From positions 9,442,218 through 9,506,217 of the forward strand of contig CAIIXF020000003.1 of the NCBI GenBank assembly GCA_903813345.2: a stretch of DNA of 64,000 nt. Reading direction: 5' to 3'. The position numbers were made by a program, and so were the translations under genes. Origin of the DNA: Owenia fusiformis (taxonomy: Eukaryota > Annelida > Polychaeta > Sabellida > Oweniidae). A model generated the notes under the pieces. The model did no database searches. It saw only the letters and a program-made list of their open reading frames with translations, and was not told where the DNA came from. The stretch's first letter is position 1. Every line of letters begins with the position of its first letter. This document shows positions 35,701 through 44,700 of this stretch, piece by piece.

Positions 35701-38700
35701 AACACTACCTGTCTTGTCTGAACACTACCTGTCTAGTCTGAAAACTACCTGTCTAGTCTGAAAACTACCTGTCTAGACTGAACACTACTTGGCTAGACTG
35801 AACACTACCTGCCTAGACTGAACACTACCTGTCTAGACTGAACACTACCTGTCTAGACTGAACACTACCTGTCTAGACTGAAAACTACCTGCCTAGACTG
35901 AACACTGCCTGTCTAGACTGAACATTACCTGTCTAGACTGAACACTACCTGTCTAGACTGAACACTACCTGTCTAGACTGAACACTACTTGTCTAGACTG
36001 AAAACTACCTGCCTAGACTGAACACTGCCTGTCTAGACTGAACATTACCTGTCTAGACTGAACACTACCTGTCTAGACTGAAAACTACCTGTCTAGTCTG
36101 AACACTACCTGTCTAGACTGAACACTACTTGGCTAGACTGAACACTACCTGTCTAGACAGAACACTACCTGGCTAGATTGAACACTACCTGTCTAGTCTG
36201 AACGCTACCTGGCTAGACTGAACACTACCTGTCTAGACTGAACACTACTTGGATGAACCAAAAGTGTTCAGATTACAAGGTGTTCACATTTTAAGGTTAA
36301 AATGGAAGTCTATGGCACATTTAAAAGAATTAATAAATAGGATGAAAAGTGTACACATTGAGAGGTTTTCACATAAGAGAGATATAGGACAAATAAATGT
36401 AACTTTGGAGAAGGTTTAAATGATATATGACGCATATTATGGAGAAATTGGTGTATGTCTACTTAGGGGGTCCTATATTTTCGGGACATCCCGTTGATAT
36501 ACAAATTTACTGTAGGTAACTGCCACCAGATGTTAACATTGTGCCATATTAAAAATGCCTTATTTTCTGTAGTTGAGGACAGTGAGTCTGGGAGTGTATT
36601 CACCAATCAGGAGGAAGATGTAGGGGACAACATCGATACATCAAAGGAAGAAGTTCAACGAAACACATCTGGTGAGTAGAAAATGATTAAACATCATAGA
36701 TTTTTTATATCATGATTTTAAAATGTCACTTATGCCAATTAAAGAAAGGCTATTCCTTGATCTAATTATAGTGTCACCTATATGGTTGGTAGGCAATTGA
36801 AAGGCCTGCGGTGATGGATTTCAATTTTTAAGTACAAAATTGTCTATGTCAAGCCTTGTTTTCTTCGATTTAGTCACTTTTTATGTCCCCACCACATAGT
36901 GTGGGGCCATATTGTCGGCCTAGGCGCGTCCGTCCGTCTGTCTGTCCGTCTGTCTGTCCGTCTGTCTGTCCGTACGTCCGGCAGTTTTCTCCAAAACCGC
37001 TACAGATATCACCTTCAAATTTTCAGGGATAACTTATGAGTGCATACAGATGTGGATGAAAAAAAATTAAATCGATACCTACTTCCTGTCGGCCATTTTG
37101 AAGTCAAATGCTAAAATCCTTGTTAACCCTTTTGGTTCATGAAAAACAGTACTTACCTCTTTTATGTCCTTGGTTATTAGAATAGGTGCAAAGGTTTACA
37201 TAGTGGTATGGGGTATATTCAAATCATAAATACTTTATGATATATATTTTTCTATGTTTTAATTATATTGACAATATTTTTACATGTACATTACAGGTAG
37301 TGAAATGGAAGAATCTGATAATATAAGTATAGCCCGAAACAGAGAAAGTCGACGCTCTCATGACAGATTGTCAAAACGTGACAGTGCAGGAATGCGTGAC
37401 AGTGTAGGGAGACGTGACAGTGTAGGGAGACGTGACAGCTTAAGAAAACAAGACACTTTAATTGAACCCGAAAATGAAAATGAAAATAATGATAAACAAG
37501 TTGAGGAAGATGATAACATAGCCGAGGAAGATGACAACAGATTTGAGGAAGATGATCAAGAAGTCAAGGAAGACGAAAATGAAAATATAAGTGATGAAGA
37601 TGAGAATCAAATTGAAAGAAGGGATTTGGAAAATGACAGTACTGAAAACAGATATGTTGATGAGGAAGATATTGATGACAATATTGAAAATAAAGATGAC
37701 AATATTGAAAATGTATCTGAGGATGTAGAAAATTATTATGAAAATGTTGAAAATGAAGATGACGATGTTGAGAATGAGGTTGACAATGTTGAAAATGAAG
37801 AAGACGAGGCTGAAAATGAGGATGACAATGCTGTAATTGAGGATGACAATGTTGAAGGTGATGATGACAATGCTGAACATGATGATGAAAATGTTGCAAA
37901 TGATGCTGATGAAGAAATGGAAAATGAACCAGCTGAAGAGGGTGACGAAATTGGAGAAGACAATGATGAGAATCTAGAAGAGGAAGCAGATGTCATGGAA
38001 CGAACAAGGTATTTCATTTTTTTGCTAGAATCAGAGAAATAAAGGTTGATAAAATTGCAACAACGTAATTATATTTCAACCAATGTTTCCTTTACTATGG
38101 TGAATGTATCAGAGATTGGCAATGCAGAACTCTTCTTATAATATTGAAAATAAACATCAATTAATGTTTTGATAATTCAGCTAAATAACATAAGATTCTA
38201 CAAAGGCAGCAATGCTATATACTAATCACTTTATTCACAATACAGTACTTACAGTTTGAATTCTGATTTTCTTTGTTTTAAATGTTGCCATTTTGCATTT
38301 TTATCACTCAAAGCCGCTCATAAATATATTTTCAGACATCGAGACCCGCTTGATTTTGCGACACCTGGTACTATAAGACCCTTGCGCCCTCTTGCAAGAA
38401 CTCCTTCTAAAGTGCGACAAGAGAGGTATGCTACAACAGTTTATAATTAGTAATATGTATTTTTTTATTTTCTTCATGTAGTCATAGTTCAACTTGCCAA
38501 AAGGTGGGATTCGATTAAAGGGTGACGCATATCGTTTAGCAAATCGAACGCTCGTTTCTGGTGTTGCTCACCGTTTAGTATAAAAGGCCCGATCCCGGAA
38601 TAATAATAAATAATCGTACTCAAGGGTTCACAGGTTCGAGGTCGTTGTGTCAACACCTCTAACTGTTATATAGCATAAGTATATTATAGATCGTCACACA

Positions 38701-41700
38701 TTTATAAAAGGGTGATTTTTATTTTGACAAATCAATTCCACATTTATGGGTGAAGTTTCAGGATCTTCTATTTGTGTATAATAAGGAAAAATTGGCATCT
38801 AAATTTCCCCATAACGTAATAGCACACAGCTTGGCATATGAAATATCCTACAAATGAAACAAAGCAAGACAAACCGATTTCTAATACAAGAATTTATATT
38901 GGCTGTTGTGCATGTATTATTTGAACGCAATCACTCTTTGAATAACGTTTTCAAAATCATTATAAACGGATTACTTTATCTCAAAGACAATTTCAATAAA
39001 CTGGATTTTACAGAACTCCCCTTATTTCTTAAAAATGGACTGATCCAGTTGATTCGCCTGGAGCCGCCATATTGTTTTTATACGGGATGCTAATCGGAAC
39101 CCTTTAATTGAATGCAGTTTTTGAATTTTCACCAGGATGCTGTACATTCCTGTCCACTATTGCACTCAGCTTAAGATTTTAAAGTAGTGCTGCACTCCTT
39201 ATTTTCACATTCAGTGTTAAATAGTTATTCAAAATTTGAAAGATAGGCATCTACTTTTGATCTGTTTTAATCCTTAAAATCAGATTGAAATAAATAACTT
39301 TTTTGAGGAAAATTTATGATATTAATTAGTCATGTTTGGAAAATATTGCGATTTGCAAAAAATGCATAATTTATTTTATTTTTTTTAGTGCCACACCAGG
39401 GAAAAGTATAGTTCAACTCTCCAATGCCCAGAAGGCTAGACAGGCGCGGAAACCTCGGGCATCAAAGGGAAAATTGCCGCCACATTTACCGAGAAGCCTC
39501 ATAAAAGATCTTGCTAAACATTTCAGCCAGGGTATGATGGTATCCAAGGATGCAATAGCAGCGATTGAAGATGTGTAAGTGCACATATTTTTAGTATATG
39601 AAAATCACATTATTTTGAAAATGAGCGACCGTCCATTCAATTTCCCAAATATTATCTTTTCCTTTTTTTATGTTATTTTCTAAAATTAATTAATTGCAAA
39701 ATCTATACAATGAACATCCAAAATTACAATAATTGAAATAAGTGTTTTTTTTGGCCTTTTATGCAATTTAAGATGCTTGTGTTTGGTTTAGATATGTGAG
39801 CAGGGGTAGGGGTGAATTATGCAAAATTTTCCTGTATTCCAAGAATTACATAAACTGAGAGGATTCACAATGACATACATCCAAACCTATTTTAATACAG
39901 GGTGGCCAAAGAGTAGATTTACAATTGTTCAACAATCTTTAAACTGTTACTGTAAACCTACTTTTTGAACACTCAGTATCATGACTTAAATGGTTAATTA
40001 ATTCCCAATTATACAAAAATTGGCATCTTATGAATTTGTTAATCATTCGAGATTAGTTTGATATTTATCTATTTTAGATCGGCTAAATATTGGAAAAACT
40101 TGGCGGAGGATTTGGGTGCTTATAGTGAGCATCGCACAAGGAGTAGATCAGGTTCTATTACTATGAAAGATGTAATCTTGCTCATGAAGAGGTAAGAAGA
40201 GTTCTACTTAAGTATTTATTCATATGATTTTAAAGTTCAAGAACATGGTTTTACAATAATTGATTTTAGGGGTTATTTGCTTATTTCATTGTTTGGAGGT
40301 TATGAGCTTTAAGACTTTTCGAAGAAACTCACAATTACACTTTTAAAACATGTTGAAAAATCAAAATGGGAGACCTAGTGTCATTACTTAGTGTACACCC
40401 TGTATTCAGGAACATTTACACAAAATTTATGATATCTGTTGTATAATATTCAATTGAACATATGCAAATACATATTATATAAAAAAAATCATTGTTACAT
40501 GTACATATAACTATTAGAAATAATAACAAATAATACCTTAAAAAGACAATGTCCAGGGCTCTCGCCAGGCTTTTAGACTGTGGCGCAGCACCACACTCTA
40601 TTTAGCTCCCTCCACACCCTATTGGCAAATCATGACTGTTTCCACAGTCTAAACTTGACTGAATATACAATAATAGCATGTAAAAAGGATAAAACATAAC
40701 ATAAATATGATTTATCACGATTGAACGATTATTCTGAAGATGTCAGCACCACACCCTAAATATTTCCTGGTGAGAGCCCTGATGTCATTCAAATCATGTT
40801 GACTTTATGTAACGAATCACAAATCTCCCCCTAGGATTTCCTGAAAAAGTGCTTATTTGTGATTGCAATTGTATAAATCTACATAAACTGAGTGAAATTC
40901 ACTTCCTAAGTCTTAAAGAAAATCTTGAAGTACATACAACAGGGTCCATCACATTTCTTGAGTGAAGTACAAGTTATATATTTAAACATCATGTGGTATA
41001 TGTGCTTGTAATGTTAGTACTCTGTCTTGTTCATCTTTTATGAACTCAGTAATATGCTCATGAATCCATTTTAGTCCGACCTGGTTGTAACCTGGTTATA
41101 TTATGGTAGATGGCATTTGTGTTAGAAGGCATAAATGGGAGTTGCTAGAAGGCACTTGTGGGAGATGCTAGAAGGCATTTATGGGAGATGCTAGAAGGCA
41201 TTTATGGGAGATGCTAGAAGGCATTTATGGGAGATGCTAGAAGGAATTAATGGGAGATGCTAGAAGGCATTTATGGGAGATGCTAGAAGGAATTTATGGG
41301 AGATGCTAGAAGGCATTTATGGGAGATGCTAGAAGGCATTTATGGGAGATGCTAGAAGGCATTTATGGGAGATGCTAGAAGGAATTTATGGGAGATGCTA
41401 GAAGGAATTTATGGGAGATGCTAGAAGGCATTTATGGGAGATGCTAGAAGGCATTTTTGGGAGATGCTAGAAGGCATTTATGGGAGATGCTAGAAGGCAT
41501 TTATGGGAGATGCTAGAAGGCATTTATGGGAGATGCTAGAAGGCATTTATGGGAGATGCTAGAAGGCATTTATGGGAGATGCTAGAAGGAATTTATGGGA
41601 GATGCTAGAAGGCATTTATGGGAGATGCTAGAAGGAATTTATGGGAGATGCTAGAAGGCATTTATGGGAGATGCTAGAAGGAATTTATGGGAGATGCTAG

Positions 41701-44700
41701 AAGGCATTTATGGGAGATGCTAGAAGGAATTTATGGGAGATGCTAGAAGGCATTTATGGGAGATGCTAGAAGGCATTTATGGGAGATGCTAGAAGGCATT
41801 TATGGGAGATGCTAGAAGGCATTTATGGGAGATGCTAGAAGGCATTTATGGGAGATGCTAGAAGGCATTTATGGGAGATGCTAGAAGGCATTTATGGGAG
41901 ATGCTAGAAGGCATTTATGGGAGATGCTAGAAGGCATTTATGGGAGATGCTAGAAGGCATTTATGGGAGATGCTAGAAGGCATTTATGGGAGATGCTAGA
42001 AGGCATTTATGGGAGATGCTAGAAGGAATTTATGGGAGATGCTAGAAGGCATTTATGGGAGATGCTAGAAGGCATTTATGGGAGATGCTAGAAGGAATTT
42101 ATGGGAGATGCTAGAAGGCATTTATGGGAGATGCTAGAAGGCATTTATGGGAGATGCTAGAAGGCATTTTTGGGAGATGCTAGAAGGCATTTATGGGAGA
42201 TGCTAGAAGGCATTTATGGGAGATGGTGTTTACACTTTGTCCATTACACTTTGTTCAAAAATGGTAATAACAGGAATAATGTCAACACCAGAAGTGGTGA
42301 CTTATTGTTATAGTCTCCAAGATTTTTGTGGATGGTGTTCATGTTCATTTTTGTCATGTTAATGCCTTGTTTTTTATATTTTTAAACACCTTTGACATAT
42401 TGACTCGGGCCCTTATTGATTTTATAGATGCTTTTGAAACCCACATCCATTTATAGATGGCAGTTCATGCCATGTTAAAACAATTCACAATTCAAAAAAA
42501 TATGTGTGACTCATGAAAGGAACAAAGTCATGGTAACATTAAGAGTATTTCCAATACTAATCAGTGAATTCATGAATATCCCAGAAGAAGACTTCTGAGA
42601 AGTAGTATGAAGAGACTTCCAAGAAGTTGCAGAAATCAATAACCTAGTCCAGATAAGCGCCAGCAATCAGCAGACATTTAGATAGCATTTTGAACGTTTT
42701 GCTAGAACTTGGGAACTACGAGAAGAAGCTAAGATTTCTAAAGAACATTTAACCTTGCATTGAAGACTATAGATACTTATTTTGAATTTTAAACTTTGCC
42801 TATTGAAAAATAAGGAAAGGAGAAGCAACTAAAACATGGAAAATACAAACATCTCTGATGAACAGGAGAAGCAACTAACTACCTGCACTGAGCAAATACA
42901 GAGAGTCATAAAACTCAACTATGATGCAGAGCGCATCAAGGAACAGAGCGACTTCATAGAAAACATCGTTGATGTTGTCACAACAAGAGTCGGTCTCTTG
43001 TACCCAGTTTATAAAACGCATCCAAAGTTACGAAATGGAAGCTTCTACCAGGGAACAAAAATTTTACAAGCCAGTGAGTTTGATTTCTTGAACCCTTTGG
43101 TTTTTTCTGATAACAATGGAATAAAGATCGAAAACTATAGGAAGGTTTACATGAGTGATGAAATAAAAGAAATTCTGTCAGAACCAAAGAAAGAATATGA
43201 GTTGGCTCCATTTCCTGATGCCGAACATTCAAGAAATCTGCTGTGTCCATTTGACAGCATCACATCACCCATTCATAAGGCTGTCCGTCGAGCTTTGAAA
43301 AAGTTACATAGCGAGGGTCAGCTTAAATACATGGGTCAATGCAACCTGAAACGTTACAGTCGGGAGGTTGTCGAAGAAGGAAAGGTTGATCTAGAAAAGT
43401 TAAAACAAAGTGAGATTATGTTGGATGAAAACAGATTTGGTCCTTGTATAACTCTTGCTGTTGGTGGGCCACTCTGTGTCTCACATGTAGACTTGACATT
43501 CTGTCTTAAAGACCACAAAGGCCAAAATGAAGTTAACAACATGGATGAAAAGCTGTTTGTGTTACCCAGAAACAGAGTTTGGATATTGACGAAGTATACA
43601 CCTGGTCATTATGAACTTGATGAACACCATAGAAAGATTTTGATGATTCTGAAATATTGTTTACTCGAAAGCAAACGATATGTGCATGATACAAAATACG
43701 ATTCTCATCTCCTAAAAATGATCGTGAACCACCACCAAGAGTCATGTGACAAAAAATCATCACTCGGAAAATGTTTCTATGATGTAACCCAACAATTGTT
43801 CCAGCTCGGGATCGATAAAGACAAATCAGATGATAATCTACATCTCTCCCCCACATGGTTGGAAAATCTCAGAAACGTTGGATACCCACCAGTTACATTA
43901 CTGGAAAAAAACAACAATGTAGACACTGGAGATATGATCTTTACGTTGGTTCTCTACATTTTAGTTCATTTTATGAAATCTTCCCATGATGCAAGATTCA
44001 TGCTGAGTACCCGTGAAGTTCTATCAGTATGTCTCCAGTTGATATCGAAATATTCTATGAAAGAGTTGGTGACCAATGTTGGATCTTTGAGAGAATTGAC
44101 ACTAAAAAAGGATGTAAAAGTTGAAAACATTGAAAGTTTTATCACAGAGTTGAGTGGTCTGAGATACAAAGGAGGAGAGATCAACATTTTGTTATCTGCT
44201 CTTCCATTTCCTTATCCCCCATATTGGCCCGACTCGTGCAAACCAATCAAAATCACTCAAGATGGAACAATAGAGATAATACATCATACGGACAAAAACT
44301 GGACAAAATGGAAAGAAATTATCGACTCCAATCGCTTGGAAGCTCAGCGAGAAAACCAACAGCATGTTCTGTCACTACAGAGGGAGCTGTGTTCAATTGG
44401 ACGACCCAATGAAATTGACCATCTAAAATTAACACCCGAGGAGTTCAGACAACAGCAAATACAATTTGCAGAGGACATCAAGCACCATGCAAATAAACGT
44501 TTAGATCTTAATAAGCAAGCAGATATAACACGTAAAGAGTCGGAAGATAAGAAAACCGGAGATAAGACGTCAGGGAAGCAGATGTCTCAAGATAACTGAA
44601 GTCCAGTATGTTAAAATTTTAGGGCAATAATAATCATTCACTTTTTGGCTTCTATGATCTTTCTGTTTAGAAGATTAAAGTTGTTTTAGATATTAAATAG

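Noticed and set aside
37458-38017. Antisense frames rich in Ile/Phe/Val, His or Ser
   Set aside because: They mirror the GAN-rich acidic repeat of CENP-T exon 7 on the other strand.
39897-40405. A transposon bounded by TACAGGGTGG and CACCCTGTA that would enclose CENP-T exon 10
   Set aside because: The inverted ends agree for only about nine bases, and the enclosed exon is conserved CENP-T coding sequence, so two unrelated relics are more likely.
41123-42226. CRISPR-like array
   Set aside because: Units abut without spacers and the sequence is plainly eukaryotic; it is a minisatellite. The same applies to the other arrays.
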